The notes: generated from the letters alone by a model not told the origin. A stretch of DNA of 64,000 nucleotides from JBBIQV01 sp964555285 (GCA_964555285.1 CAZKRM010000002.1:1-64000), one strand, 5' to 3'; counted from the stretch's first letter, positions 51,792 to 61,442 are shown. A program made the numbers and translations.

Positions 51792-53363
51792 ATGGTCCTC
51801 ACCGGAAATGAACAAGAAATGGCCTTATCCAATCAACGCATAGAGATCAGTCCGGCACAGGAAGCCTCGGTTCCCGTTGAGCCGGCGACATTGGTCATCT
51901 TCGGAGGATCAGGCGATCTCGCCAAACGCCGGTTGATTCCGGCGCTCTACAACCTGCTGCTGGACGGATTGCTGCCGTCGAACTATGTCGTGCTGGGCCT
52001 CGGACGAAAACCGATGAGCGACGAAGAGTTTCGCGCAACCGCGCGAGACGGCGTGGTGAAACATTCCCGCCGGGCGTTGACCGAGGATACCTGGAAAGCC
52101 TTTGCAAGCCACCTCTTTTACATGGCGGGAGAGAACGACGATCCGCATACCTATGTCAGGCTGAAAGCCCGCGCCGAAGAACTCGAGCGCACATTTCAGT
52201 TGCCGGGCAACCGCATTTTCTATCTGAGTATCCCACCGAGTTCATTTACCCCGGTGTGCGAAGGACTCTCCGGTTCCGGCGTGGCAATCAAAGCCAACGG
52301 GGACGGCCCGTACGCCCGCATCATTGTCGAGAAACCGGTCGGGCGCGATTTGAAATCGGCTCAGGAGATCAATGCCGTCACCGGACGCGTGTTCGACGAA
52401 TCGCAGATCTTCCGGATCGACCATTACCTGGGCAAAGAAACCGTCCAGAACCTGATGGTCGTGCGGTTCGCCAACAGCATTTTCGAACCGATCTGGAACC
52501 ACAAGCACATCGACCACGTCCAGATCACGGTGAGCGAAGCCGAAGGCGTCGGAACCAGGGCCAGCTATTACGAGGAAGCCGGCGCATTGCGCGACATGGT
52601 CCAGAACCACATACTCCAGCTGCTCTGCCTGGTCGCGATGGAGCCCCCCTACTCGCTCGACCCGGATGTCGTCCGCAACGCCAAGATGGAAGTGCTCCGC
52701 TGTTTGCGCCCGATCACCGGCAAGGATGTCGAGAAATTTACGGCGCGCGCCCAATACACCGAAGGAACCGCCCACGGCGAACCGATGCCGGGCTACCGTC
52801 GTGAAAAAGGCGTGAACCCCACCTCAACTACGGAAACCTATGTGGCCGTGAAATGTTTCGTGGAAAACTGGCGCTGGTCCGGCGTGCCGTTTTATCTGCG
52901 GACCGGAAAGGCCTTGCCTCTCCGCGCCAGCGAAGTGGCGGTGCAATTCAAAGACATTCCCCAGATTCTCTTCAACGCCAACGGCCAATCGCCCCAGGCG
53001 CCGAATGTGCTGACCCTGCGCATTCAACCGGAGGAAGGCCTGTCGCTCAGAATTGTCTCGCGCGTCCCTGGCACCAGAGCACAGACACACCCGGTCGAAA
53101 TGAACTTCAAATATGGGGAAGTGTTCGGCAGACCGTCGCCGGAGGCCTACGAACGATTACTCTTGGACGTGATGGCCGGCGATGCCTCACGCTTCATGCG
53201 CCGCGACGCCGTGGAAGCCTCCTGGGCCTGGATCACCCAGATCCTCGAAGGCTGGCAGCAGTCCGGCCAACGGTGGCTCCCGGAATACCAAGCCGGCACC
53301 TGGGGACCGGTCGAGGCCGACCGCCTCATCCAGAACGACGGCCGTTCCTGGCGGACGCTGTAG
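51792..53363 (+). CDS. zwf: Glucose-6-phosphate 1-dehydrogenase
   Basis: First enzyme of the oxidative pentose phosphate pathway, 523 residues. VIFGGSGDLAKRRLIPALY is the NADP loop, RIIVEKPVGRDL and the catalytic RIDHYLGKETVQNL segment follow, and GVPFYLRTGKAL is typical of the C-terminal domain. The ATG at 51792 is directly after gnd; an in-frame ATG ten codons later (51822) is equally possible. Converges with a thioredoxin gene seven bases away. Confidence 0.96.
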   Translation: MVLTGNEQEMALSNQRIEISPAQEASVPVEPATLVIFGGSGDLAKRRLIPALYNLLLDGLLPSNYVVLGLGRKPMSDEEFRATARDGVVKHSRRALTEDTWKAFASHLFYMAGENDDPHTYVRLKARAEELERTFQLPGNRIFYLSIPPSSFTPVCEGLSGSGVAIKANGDGPYARIIVEKPVGRDLKSAQEINAVTGRVFDESQIFRIDHYLGKETVQNLMVVRFANSIFEPIWNHKHIDHVQITVSEAEGVGTRASYYEEAGALRDMVQNHILQLLCLVAMEPPYSLDPDVVRNAKMEVLRCLRPITGKDVEKFTARAQYTEGTAHGEPMPGYRREKGVNPTSTTETYVAVKCFVENWRWSGVPFYLRTGKALPLRASEVAVQFKDIPQILFNANGQSPQAPNVLTLRIQPEEGLSLRIVSRVPGTRAQTHPVEMNFKYGEVFGRPSPEAYERLLLDVMAGDASRFMRRDAVEASWAWITQILEGWQQSGQRWLPEYQAGTWGPVEADRLIQNDGRSWRTL

Positions 53364-53370
53364 ACCCTTC

Positions 53371-53694
53371 TCACCCGATCTGAAGCTGTCTCAGAATTTC
53401 TTCCTTCTTTCCAACCCCCCCGATGAATCGCTCGAACGATCCGCCACGATAGAGGGCCAAGACTGGAAGTGACGAGATTTCCAGCTCGGCCGGGATCTGA
53501 AAATTTTCGTCGACGTTCATAGTCAGAGCCAGAAGCTTCTCTCCGAGTTCATCCTGTAGCTGCTCCAATTCCTTCATCAACGCTTTGCAATGGCCGCAGC
53601 CCGGCTTCCAGAACTCGACGAGGACCGGAACCGTGGCGCGTCCGACCACCCGGTCAAAATCTGCATCGATTACCGGATGGAAGCGTGAAGACAT
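53371..53694 (-). CDS. Thioredoxin-family protein
   Basis: A 107-residue thioredoxin fold with active site WKPGCGHC (Cys33, Cys36), cis-Pro segment ISSLPVLALYRGG and a helical end. The CGHC centre differs from the usual CGPC and is more oxidising in other proteins, nearer to PDI. No signal peptide, so probably cytoplasmic. Five bases from an SGNH hydrolase gene on the same strand. Confidence 0.88.
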   Translation of the reverse strand: MSSRFHPVIDADFDRVVGRATVPVLVEFWKPGCGHCKALMKELEQLQDELGEKLLALTMNVDENFQIPAELEISSLPVLALYRGGSFERFIGGVGKKEEILRQLQIG

Positions 53695-53699
53695 TCGAT

Positions 53700-54341
53700 C
53701 TACGATAGCTTTGACAAGACAGGGCGGAGGACTTGCTGATAGACGAGATCGGCAAAGAGGCGATAGCCCGCTGTGGTGAGGTGCAGACCATCGTTAGAGT
53801 ATTCACGAGCTAACAGATTCGTCTCGGGCTCGGCCGTCGCGGTGAAGAGATCGACGGCGGTGAGATTCTTCGACCGAACATAGTCGAGAATCAGCCCATT
53901 CAGCTCATACCGCCGCTCCAAATGACCGGCCACCCACTCCATCCCTTCCCGACTGTTGCCCGCATCCTCCACTCGTAACGACGGAACGGTCACAGGCACC
54001 GGGACTCCTCCGGCAGCCAAGGTCTGCTCATACATCTTTACCAGATTGCGCATGATTTCATGCGTCGGCCCGTTCCACCCTAAATCGTTGGTGCCGCCCA
54101 GGATCACGACATAGTGGGGCTCGTGCGCCAGAACATCCTTTCGGAATCGCATGACCATTTCACCGGTGAGTTCCCCGCAGATCCCGCTGATGGACACCTG
54201 CCCGGCCGATCCGATTCTCTCTTGTAGTGATTCGCCATAGGGCGTGGATCCTCCTTGAGGATTGTCTCTGGTGGGCGATTGAAACCCGGCGGTCAGGCTG
54301 TCGCCGAAACAGACGATCCGAACTGGCTGCATTGACGTCAT
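53700..54341 (-). CDS. SGNH/GDSL-family esterase
   Basis: A 213-residue hydrolase of the GDSL type. Block I is CFGDSLTAG with nucleophile Ser15, block II contains Gly in GICGELTG, block III is LGGTNDLGWNG with Asn, and block V is SNDGLHLTTAGY with catalytic Asp and His. No signal peptide; substrate could be a lysophospholipid or acyl ester. Start at 54341, or at the Met three codons later. Confidence 0.9.
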   Translation of the reverse strand: MTSMQPVRIVCFGDSLTAGFQSPTRDNPQGGSTPYGESLQERIGSAGQVSISGICGELTGEMVMRFRKDVLAHEPHYVVILGGTNDLGWNGPTHEIMRNLVKMYEQTLAAGGVPVPVTVPSLRVEDAGNSREGMEWVAGHLERRYELNGLILDYVRSKNLTAVDLFTATAEPETNLLAREYSNDGLHLTTAGYRLFADLVYQQVLRPVLSKLS

Positions 54342-54471
54342 GGTGGAGCGATTGTACTGACCGCCTGCATGCCTGACAAGCTATGGCACTCGCACAATCC
54401 TTCGTGAGTTCAGCTAGTCAAGAACACTCATTTTCTTGACGAATTTTCGACCTCCCGATAGGTGTATCACT

Positions 54472-56268
54472 ATGTCTGATCTCAAGGCCGCACAAGAGAT
54501 GATGGCAGCCGCAGTCGCGGCCAAGGGAACCGAAGATCCTGAGGTCGCCTCGGTCAAGCGCGTCCTGAAACTTCTCGATAAGACCGCCAAATCCAATCGC
54601 ACCTATGGAGCCACCAATCCGGTGGCACTCAAGTTCTCCCAGCAGCTCTTTGAAGAACTCTCCAGCCATCTCGCCACCTATGCAAAGCTGACGTTTCTCG
54701 TTACGCGCGCGGAGTTGCTCTGTAAAGACGAGGTTGTCTACCAGGCCGAAAAGGAGGGTGGCAGCGAAAACCTCGCCTTCAAACTTTACGCCGACGGCAT
54801 TCGCGAACTCGCGCTCCAGCGAGGCTTGACGGAGGAAGATCTGTCATTTTTCCTCGATGCCCTCTGGGCGAGCCAGGACAAAGAAAACGACGACGATATC
54901 GTCACCCGCCTCTGGCAAAGGAACATGGCCGCACTGACACTTGTGACGGCGGAAGAAATTGCGAAAGCATCCGGGGGATCGGACGCTTTCCTGAAGCTGG
55001 ATCCTCTTACGACATCAGACTCAACCCTGCGGGAGCTGCTCGATCAAGAACGCAAAAAGAAAGACGCGCAATCCGGGAGCAGCGGGCCCCAGAGTGCTGC
55101 CCAGCAAAAAGCACGCTTCCAGTCGGGCTTGGTGGGCTACGAAGTCACGGAGGACGAACTCGCCGCGCTGGCCAAAGAGATCGAACAGGAGAACCAGCAG
55201 GACAGTACGACATATATCCTCGACGTGCTCACCGCGATTCTCGCATCGGAGCAATCGCCGGCCTTGCTCACAAAACTCTGCTCTCTCTGGAGCCACGTGA
55301 TCACCACATTGGTTCAGAGTGGGAAGTGGGCCGTCCTTGAAACCGTCCTGAGCATCCTTCACGAAACCGAAGCCGTTCGTCCGGATATCTCAGAAGCGCA
55401 TAAGCACCACATTGCCACGCTCTTGTCCGGACTGGGCAAACCGGAGCACATCAAGTCCATTGAGTCCTATTTGAACCGGACTCCGAACGCGAACACCGAA
55501 GGACTCTCCACCGTCCTCCTCATGATGGGCACAGAAGCCGTCTCCCTTCTCTGCTCGCTCTTGGCCAACCTTGAGCACTCAGCCCATCAGGCGATTGTCT
55601 CCGAAACGCTCCACACCTTAGCCAAGGACCACCCCGAACCGTTGCTCCGCGGCCTGACCGACCGGCGACCGGTCTACGTCAGAAACCTCCTAACAATTGT
55701 CGCCAAGTGGAACAAACCGACGTTCGCCGAAGCCGTTGAAAAACTCGTGCGGTATCCCGATGCGCAGGTCCGCAAAGAAGCGATCCGGTTGCTCGGCCAC
55801 CTTAAGCCCAACGGCAATGGCGCCCGGCTCATCCTCTGCCTGTCCGATGCCGAAGACGCCGTCCGTATCGCCGCATTGAAATTGTTGGCCACGGGACAAT
55901 ACACCGCTCCGTTTCCTCAGTGGGCCTCGATCCTCGCCGACGATACATTTTTGGAGCGCCCGTTGAGCGAGAAGCGCGGACTGTATCAAGCGATCCGCGC
56001 CACCTGCGGAGATGACGCCATTCCCTACTGGCAGGGACTCTTCACGGAATGGGCCTGGACCAATCGGAAGAAAAAGGAAGAGTGTGCCGTGTTGGCGGCA
56101 GAAGCACTGGGGAAACTGGCCACCTCTGCCGCGATCGAGACGTTAGAGATCGGGAAGAAAAAGGGCAGCGCTGCGGTCCGCCAGGCCTGCGCCATGGCCC
56201 TCACGCAACTTCATAAGCAGTCCAAGACAAGCCCGGCTCAACCCACGCTACATGAGGACGCCCCGTGA
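54472..56268 (+). CDS. HEAT-like helical repeat protein
   Basis: A 598-residue soluble, strongly helical protein with no membrane segment. The N-terminus is MSDLKAAQEMMAAAVAAKG, a conserved-looking NPVALKFSQQLFEELSSHL region follows, and the C-terminal half (about 330-590) contains repeats such as QVRKEAIRLLGHLKPNG and VRIAALKLLATGQY that resemble HEAT repeats. Its stop overlaps the GTG of the HD-GYP gene (GTGA), so it probably partners it. AGGTG lies before ATG 54472. GTCAAGA and TCTTGAC (54417-54423, 54434-54440) upstream may be an operator. Confidence 0.8.
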   Translation: MSDLKAAQEMMAAAVAAKGTEDPEVASVKRVLKLLDKTAKSNRTYGATNPVALKFSQQLFEELSSHLATYAKLTFLVTRAELLCKDEVVYQAEKEGGSENLAFKLYADGIRELALQRGLTEEDLSFFLDALWASQDKENDDDIVTRLWQRNMAALTLVTAEEIAKASGGSDAFLKLDPLTTSDSTLRELLDQERKKKDAQSGSSGPQSAAQQKARFQSGLVGYEVTEDELAALAKEIEQENQQDSTTYILDVLTAILASEQSPALLTKLCSLWSHVITTLVQSGKWAVLETVLSILHETEAVRPDISEAHKHHIATLLSGLGKPEHIKSIESYLNRTPNANTEGLSTVLLMMGTEAVSLLCSLLANLEHSAHQAIVSETLHTLAKDHPEPLLRGLTDRRPVYVRNLLTIVAKWNKPTFAEAVEKLVRYPDAQVRKEAIRLLGHLKPNGNGARLILCLSDAEDAVRIAALKLLATGQYTAPFPQWASILADDTFLERPLSEKRGLYQAIRATCGDDAIPYWQGLFTEWAWTNRKKKEECAVLAAEALGKLATSAAIETLEIGKKKGSAAVRQACAMALTQLHKQSKTSPAQPTLHEDAP

Positions 56269-57839
56269 GTGACTTCAAGCTCGTTCAACCGGCCGTCAAA
56301 GACGATCAGACGCAGCCGCTGCTGACCCACGAGAAATCTCTGTCGCAAAAAATCGGCCACGGATCGGAAGCCGGCGACATTCTCGATCAGCAACTCGTCA
56401 TGCTGGGCTTCCAGCTGATTACCCAGCTCAACACGCTCATCAAGACCTCAAAGATTCATGGCCGGACGAATGCCGCGCTGGACAAACCGGTTGAAACCAT
56501 GCTGACGCTGATTCAAACGCTGGCCCACGATCAACCGGTCACCTTACGGTTGCAAAACGATTTCCTGTTCCTCGGCGAAAGTCACCTGAAGGTCAACGCC
56601 CAACAGATGGCCGTCATCGGCAGCATCATCGACTCGCTCAATAAATGGAGGATCGGAGGACTCACCTTTGCTTCTACCGTCACCTCGAAAGACCTCCGTG
56701 AGTTCGCCTACCTCTTCGTAAGCCTCGACCCCGCCACAAAGTCCGTGGACGATTTTAGGCAGGCACTGAACGCACGTGAGGTCGGCGGCATTGTCTTGGA
56801 AGATCCCCGTGAACTGGAGCTAAAAGAAGATCAGGATGCCGAATCCAATTCGGGAAAGGCGAGCGACACGCCGACAGACCCAAAAGTACAGCATAAGATC
56901 CAGTCCAAGAATGCCTATGCCAAAGCCGCCAATGCCGTCGGGGGGCTCGAAAAATCCGTGCGGGACGGCGGCACGGTCAATTTCAAGCAGGCGAAGCGAG
57001 CCATCCAGAACATCGTGGACTTAATGATGCAGGACGAGGCCACCCTCTTGGGATTGACCACCCTGCGATGCCACGATCAATACACCCACAACCACTCGGT
57101 CAACGTCTCCTTGCTCTCCATTGCCTTGGCCAACCGTACCGGCTATCCCAAGGTCGCGCTGGCGGATCTCGGATTGGCCGCGCTGTTTCACGACATGGGC
57201 AAATCGACGATCCCCCTCGAAGTCCTGAATAAGCCCGGCGAGTTTTCCGATGAAGAATGGGTCGCGATGCGGAATCATCCGACTGACGGCGTGCTGAGCC
57301 TCGCGGAGTTGCGCGGAATTACCAATCTCCCCGCCCGCATGGCCGCCGCCTCATTCGAACATCACATGAACCTCGATTACTCTGGCTATCCCAAGTTGAA
57401 GACGCCCTGGAAGCTGTCGCTCACCGGTCGCATCCTGATGATTGCCGACTGCTATGACGCGATGACCTCGTCACGCGTGTACCGGCGCGAACCGATGTCA
57501 CCCTCCAAGGTACTGAACGTCATGTTCGGCAAGTCGGGGAAAAGCTTTGACGCGACACTCTTGAAGCTGTTCGTCAACTGCGTCGGCATCGTGCCCATTG
57601 GAAGCCTTGTCATGCTGGATACCGACGAACTGGCCGTCGTCCTCAAGCCGGCAATCGAGCGGGCCGATGCCGAACGACCTCTGGTGAAAGTGATTGCCGA
57701 TCCCGAAGGGAACCTGATGGATAGCGGCCCGGAGCTGGACCTCGCCAGCAAAGACGCATCCGGCGACTATCGTCACAGCATCGTGCGACTCATCGACAAT
57801 ACGGAGCATCAATTCGACACCAGTCGCTACTTCGCCTAG
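56265..57839 (+). CDS. HD-GYP-like domain protein, degenerate GYP box
   Basis: A 524-residue protein whose C-terminal half (about 270-440) is an HD-GYP domain, normally a c-di-GMP phosphodiesterase. The HD pair is His309-Asp310 in FHDMGK, and an NHSVNVSLLS segment precedes it. The GYP box reads HHMNLDYSGYP (366-376): canonical HHExxDGxGYP has lost its Glu (now Met) and one Gly (now Tyr), so phosphodiesterase activity is doubtful. The N-terminal 230 residues (ITQLNTLIKTSKIHGRTNAA) are of unknown type and probably sense or bind a partner. Coupled by GTGA overlap to the helical-repeat gene. Confidence 0.85.
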   Translation: MSDFKLVQPAVKDDQTQPLLTHEKSLSQKIGHGSEAGDILDQQLVMLGFQLITQLNTLIKTSKIHGRTNAALDKPVETMLTLIQTLAHDQPVTLRLQNDFLFLGESHLKVNAQQMAVIGSIIDSLNKWRIGGLTFASTVTSKDLREFAYLFVSLDPATKSVDDFRQALNAREVGGIVLEDPRELELKEDQDAESNSGKASDTPTDPKVQHKIQSKNAYAKAANAVGGLEKSVRDGGTVNFKQAKRAIQNIVDLMMQDEATLLGLTTLRCHDQYTHNHSVNVSLLSIALANRTGYPKVALADLGLAALFHDMGKSTIPLEVLNKPGEFSDEEWVAMRNHPTDGVLSLAELRGITNLPARMAAASFEHHMNLDYSGYPKLKTPWKLSLTGRILMIADCYDAMTSSRVYRREPMSPSKVLNVMFGKSGKSFDATLLKLFVNCVGIVPIGSLVMLDTDELAVVLKPAIERADAERPLVKVIADPEGNLMDSGPELDLASKDASGDYRHSIVRLIDNTEHQFDTSRYFA

Positions 57840-57854
57840 CCCCCTCGCGCTGCC

Positions 57855-57883
57855 TTGACAGGCCCTCATCACCTCGTTATTCT
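57855..57883 (+). promoter_or_regulatory. Sigma-70 promoter of ompH
   Basis: Consensus TTGACA (57855-57860), 17-base spacer, TATTCT (57878-57883), then AAGGAG (57922-57927) before the ATG at 57936. Confidence 0.65.
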
Positions 57884-57935
57884 GAGAAACGCTTAGCCAC
57901 ACATCCGTTTTATGCTTAGCCTAAGGAGTGTTCAA

Positions 57936-58487
57936 ATGCGCATCCCCGCCGTACAGACGCTTATTGCCACCGCCCTCTTCTCTCTGCTGCTGGGCCCGCT
58001 CTCGACGGCCGCGCAGGCTGCGGACGCCTTCAAGATGGGAGTGGTCGACCCGCAGATGGTCCTGGAGAAGTCGAAAGCCGGCAAGAAAGCCCTCGATGGA
58101 CTCAAGGAATACGTCACCACGAGACAGAAATTGCTCTCCCGGGACGAAGAAGAATTGCGGAATTATGAAAAGCAGCTCAAAGAGCAGGTCGCCAAGTTGA
58201 GCGATGCTGAAAAAAAGGACAAGGAAGCGCAGTTCAGGACGAGAATCCAGGACTACCAAAAGCGCGCGCAGGAGTTTAATCAGGAACTTCAGGGCAAGCA
58301 GAAAGAACTCGTCGACGACTACATGAAGCGCATCGGCTCAGCCACACAAACCGTGGCCGAGAAGGGAGGCTTCTCGATTGTGGTCGACCGGGGAAGCGAA
58401 CAGACCGTGAAAATTGTGATCTACAACAAAGATACGGTTGATCTTACCGACCAGGTCATTAAAGAATTCGACCGCGTGAATAAGTAG
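57936..58487 (+). CDS. ompH: OmpH/Skp-family periplasmic chaperone
   Basis: A 183-residue secreted chaperone for outer-membrane proteins. The signal peptide is about 1-28 (cut after AQA), then a beta strand (FKMGVVDPQMVLEKSKAG), a long charged coiled coil (about 55-130, rich in Lys/Glu/Gln) and a closing strand (GGFSIVVDRGSEQ). These match Skp. The ribosome site AAGGAG decides the ATG at 57936 over one eight codons earlier. Confidence 0.92.
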   Translation: MRIPAVQTLIATALFSLLLGPLSTAAQAADAFKMGVVDPQMVLEKSKAGKKALDGLKEYVTTRQKLLSRDEEELRNYEKQLKEQVAKLSDAEKKDKEAQFRTRIQDYQKRAQEFNQELQGKQKELVDDYMKRIGSATQTVAEKGGFSIVVDRGSEQTVKIVIYNKDTVDLTDQVIKEFDRVNK

Positions 58488-58497
58488 CGTTTTCCGA

Positions 58498-58878
58498 TTA
58501 GGCCGGCTGTTCTTTTTCAAGCGGACAGCCGGCCTCTCTCCAAGCCTTAATTCCTCCATCCATCGAGACCACGTTCGTATAGCCCATCTGCTGCAGAGCG
58601 TCCGCCGCCAGCACCGATCGAAACCCGCCTCCGCAATACAAGACGATCGGTGCCTGCTTCTCAGGAATCATCGTTTCGATATCACGCTCGATAATTCCCT
58701 TGCCCAGGTGCCAAGCCCCTTTGGCGTGATCCTTGGCAAACTCGTGATCTTCCCGGACATCGACGAAGTGCAACTGCTCACCGCGGTCCAGGCGGCTCTT
58801 GACATCGGCCACCGTGCATTCCTTGACACGCGCCCTGGCCTGGTCCACCAGCTTCAGAAACCCGGGATTGTGCTTCAT
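58498..58878 (-). CDS. Rhodanese-domain sulfurtransferase
   Basis: Single rhodanese domain, 126 residues. The active Cys82 is in VLYCGGGFRSVLAA and the preceding VREDHEF and the closing MDGGIKAWREAG are typical. It would move sulfane sulfur among small acceptors. ATG overlaps the stop of the upstream radical SAM gene (ATGA), so both are translated together. Its 3' end overlaps a GGCCGGCTGT hairpin (58500-58510 with 58525-58535) facing ompH. Confidence 0.9.
   Translation of the reverse strand: MKHNPGFLKLVDQARARVKECTVADVKSRLDRGEQLHFVDVREDHEFAKDHAKGAWHLGKGIIERDIETMIPEKQAPIVLYCGGGFRSVLAADALQQMGYTNVVSMDGGIKAWREAGCPLEKEQPA
58500..58535 (+). terminator. Hairpin between ompH and the rhodanese gene
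   Basis: AGGCCGGCTGT (58500-58510) pairs perfectly with ACAGCCGGCCT (58525-58535); 13 bases after the ompH stop. It lies within the last codons of the convergent rhodanese gene. No strong T-run on the plus strand. Confidence 0.45.
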
Positions 58879-59906
58879 CCTTCCTCCTTATCATCAAACA
58901 ATGTGGGTTGAGCTCCGCCGGGTCGCCTGAAGGTAGCGGGAATCACTTCCTCACGATCGCATTCAAAACCAGCCCGACGCCTGGCCACCTCGAACAGCTG
59001 CTCGATCATCTGCCAATAGGTTCCCGTTCCATGATGGCGATCAAAGAACGCTGATTCGGAGAGCCGTCCTCCTCGCACCTCACGAAGTCGATTGGTAATT
59101 TTCGCGAATCGGTCCGGAAACGCTTCCTTGATCCGTTCCAGAAACACGGGCTCCACACTACCGGAGAGCCGCAGCAAACTGAACGTCGCCGTGCGCGCGC
59201 CGGCAGCCCGCGCCCGGTCCAGCAGCTCGGGCATCGCCTCATCGTTAAGCCCAGGAACCACCGGTGCGATTGAAATACCGGTGGAAATCCCTGCCGCAGA
59301 GAGAGCTTTCATGGTCTCCAACCGCTTGCCGATCGAAGGGGCATGAGGTTCCATCTTCCTGGCCACCTCCTCATCGGCAAACGGAATGCTGAAGTAGACA
59401 CGTATCCGGGTTTTCTGATGCAACCTCGTCAATACATCCAGGTCACGGAGCACCAATGCACCCTTTGTGATGATCCCCACCGGATTCCGAAAATCCGCGC
59501 ACACTTCCAAACAAGCTCGCGTTAGTCCGTAGGAGGCTTCCAGTGGCTGATAGCAATCGGTATTCCCGGAAAATACAATCAGCTCGCCCTTCCATGACGG
59601 ACGCTCAAATGCCTGACGCAGCAGATTTGCCGCATCCTCCTTCACCACCAGTTTGAACTCGAAATCGGTTCCTGCTCCGAATCCCCAATACTCGTGCGAA
59701 GGACGTGCATAGCAATAGGCACAACCATGGAAACAACCCCGATAGGGATTGACGCTCCAGCGAAAGGGAAGATCGGGGCTGTCATTGCGACTCAGAATTT
59801 CCCGGCTCGCGTCGTGAAAGACCTCCACTGTCGCCGCGGGCGCAGGCTCCAATAATTCACGATGAGACGATTCAAATGGATTGGGAGGGTTCGACACCGT
59901 TCGCAT
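58875..59906 (-). CDS. Radical SAM protein of the PA0069/SplB-like type
   Basis: A 343-residue protein from the Met at 59906 (an upstream Met at 59981 would give 368). The cluster motif CFHGCAYCYARP (CxxxCxxC) is close to the N-terminus, preceded by FRWSVNPYRG; FSGNTDCYQPLE and PVVPGLNDE are typical of the PA0069 family, often called DNA-repair-photolyase-like. Its substrate is unknown. The N-terminal SNPPNPFESSH matches the family start, which favours 59906. Divergent from serS; coupled to the rhodanese gene. Confidence 0.85.
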   Translation of the reverse strand: MRTVSNPPNPFESSHRELLEPAPAATVEVFHDASREILSRNDSPDLPFRWSVNPYRGCFHGCAYCYARPSHEYWGFGAGTDFEFKLVVKEDAANLLRQAFERPSWKGELIVFSGNTDCYQPLEASYGLTRACLEVCADFRNPVGIITKGALVLRDLDVLTRLHQKTRIRVYFSIPFADEEVARKMEPHAPSIGKRLETMKALSAAGISTGISIAPVVPGLNDEAMPELLDRARAAGARTATFSLLRLSGSVEPVFLERIKEAFPDRFAKITNRLREVRGGRLSESAFFDRHHGTGTYWQMIEQLFEVARRRAGFECDREEVIPATFRRPGGAQPTLFDDKEEG

Positions 59907-60046
59907 GTTGTCATCGTGGCGACACGAATAGCGATTGTCAATCCAAGAGAATCCATCCCACGGCTGCATCTCACATGGCATCGCGCGTTTCGTTGACTCT
60001 ACCCAAACCCGATGCTAGATTTCTCACACTTTCTGAGGAGTACCAC

Positions 60047-61330
60047 GTGTACGATTTACGCCAATTGCGGGACCATCTCGACTCCATTCGCGAACGCCTC
60101 GGTCGTCGAGGAACCGATGTCCCTTGGGACAACATGAAGGCACTGGTCGAGGAACGCCGCCATCTGACCATGCAGGTGGAACAGCTCCGGAGCGACCTTA
60201 AAAAAGGCTCTGACGACGTTGCCCGGTTAAAACGAGCCAAGGAGCCGGCCGACGATGCGGTCGCCGCGATGAAACAGGTTGGAGATCGGATCCGCGAGAT
60301 TGAAGGCACCCTGCGCAGCGTCGAGGATTCGCTCGCCGATCTGAATTTGCGCATTCCCAACGTGCCGCACGAATCAGTCCCACCCGGGCAGGATGCCTCG
60401 GATAATGTCGAGATCCGTCAATGGGGCACCCACCCCTCCTTCGATTTTCCAGCAAAGCCCCATTGGGAACTCGGTGAGGCTCTTGGCATCCTGGACTTCG
60501 ATCGAGCATCGAAGCTCGCCGGCGCCCGTTTCGCCGTCATGACCGGCGCCGGAGCCCGGCTTGAGCGCGCGCTCATCAACTACATGCTGGACCGCCATAC
60601 GACGCAGCACGGATACCGGGAAGTGCTTCCTCCCCTGCTGGTCAATCGCGCAACGATGACCGGCACAGGACAACTGCCTAAGTTTGAAGAAGATCTGTTC
60701 CGTCTGAAAGACGAAGACTATTTCCTCATCCCTACAGCTGAAGTGCCGCTCACGAATCTCCACCGAGATGAATTGCTGGATGAGGAAGCATTGCCGCTCC
60801 GCTATACCGCCTTTACGCCTTGCTTCCGCCGCGAAGCCGGATCCTATGGGAAAGATACCCGCGGCTTGATCAGACTCCATCAGTTCAATAAAGTCGAACT
60901 CGTCTCGTTTTGCCCTCCTGACCAGTCACAGGCTGAACTCGAGCGCCTCACCGGTCACGCAGAAAGCATTCTGCAGGGCTTAGGATTGCCCTATCGCGTC
61001 GTGACGCTCTGCTCCGGAGATATGGGATTTTCAGCAGCCAAGACCTACGATATCGAAGCCTGGCTCCCGTCTCAACAGCACTTCCGTGAAATCTCCTCCT
61101 GTAGCAACTTTGAAGCGTTTCAGGCCCGTCGAGCCAATATTCGTTATCGCACAAAGGGCAATAAGAAAGACTCCAAGACCGAGTTCGTCCATACCTTGAA
61201 CGGATCGGGCCTCGCGGTGGGCCGGACCCTTCTGGCGATTTTGGAAAACTACCAGCAAGCAGATGGGAGCATTGTCGTTCCGACGCCGCTCCGCCCCTAT
61301 ATGGGAGGGCTTGACTGCATCAGAAAGTAG
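60047..61330 (+). CDS. serS: Seryl-tRNA synthetase
   Basis: Class II synthetase, 427 residues, normal length. The GTG at 60047, with GAGGAG just upstream, starts MYDLRQLRDHLDSIRERLGR; the N-terminal coiled-coil arm that binds tRNA-Ser (about 25-100) follows. Catalytic parts: LPKFEEDLFRLKDEDY, PTAEVPLTN, FRREAGSYGKDTRGLIRLHQF, EISSCSNFEAFQARR and the final NGSGLAVGRTLLAILEN. Longer in-frame starts run into the divergent gene. A tRNA-Ser gene is 22 bases after the stop. Confidence 0.97.
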   Translation: MYDLRQLRDHLDSIRERLGRRGTDVPWDNMKALVEERRHLTMQVEQLRSDLKKGSDDVARLKRAKEPADDAVAAMKQVGDRIREIEGTLRSVEDSLADLNLRIPNVPHESVPPGQDASDNVEIRQWGTHPSFDFPAKPHWELGEALGILDFDRASKLAGARFAVMTGAGARLERALINYMLDRHTTQHGYREVLPPLLVNRATMTGTGQLPKFEEDLFRLKDEDYFLIPTAEVPLTNLHRDELLDEEALPLRYTAFTPCFRREAGSYGKDTRGLIRLHQFNKVELVSFCPPDQSQAELERLTGHAESILQGLGLPYRVVTLCSGDMGFSAAKTYDIEAWLPSQQHFREISSCSNFEAFQARRANIRYRTKGNKKDSKTEFVHTLNGSGLAVGRTLLAILENYQQADGSIVVPTPLRPYMGGLDCIRK

Positions 61331-61352
61331 TGCCACATATCTTCCTAAGGCT

Positions 61353-61442
61353 TGGAGGGGTGACGGAGCGGCCGAACGTGCCAGTCTTGAAAACTGGAGA
61401 TGGGGCAACCTATCCGCGAGTTCAAATCTCGCCCCCTCCGCC
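61353..61442 (+). tRNA. tRNA-Ser(UGA), CCA encoded
   Basis: Acceptor arms GGAGGGG (61353-61359) and CCCCTCC (61432-61438) pair; discriminator G and CCA follow (to 61442). The anticodon stem CCAGT/ACTGG encloses CTTGAAA, giving anticodon TGA. A long variable arm (GAGATGGGGCAACCTATC region) and the T arm GCGAGTTCAAATCTCGC fit class II tRNA-Ser. It stands directly after serS. Confidence 0.96.
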
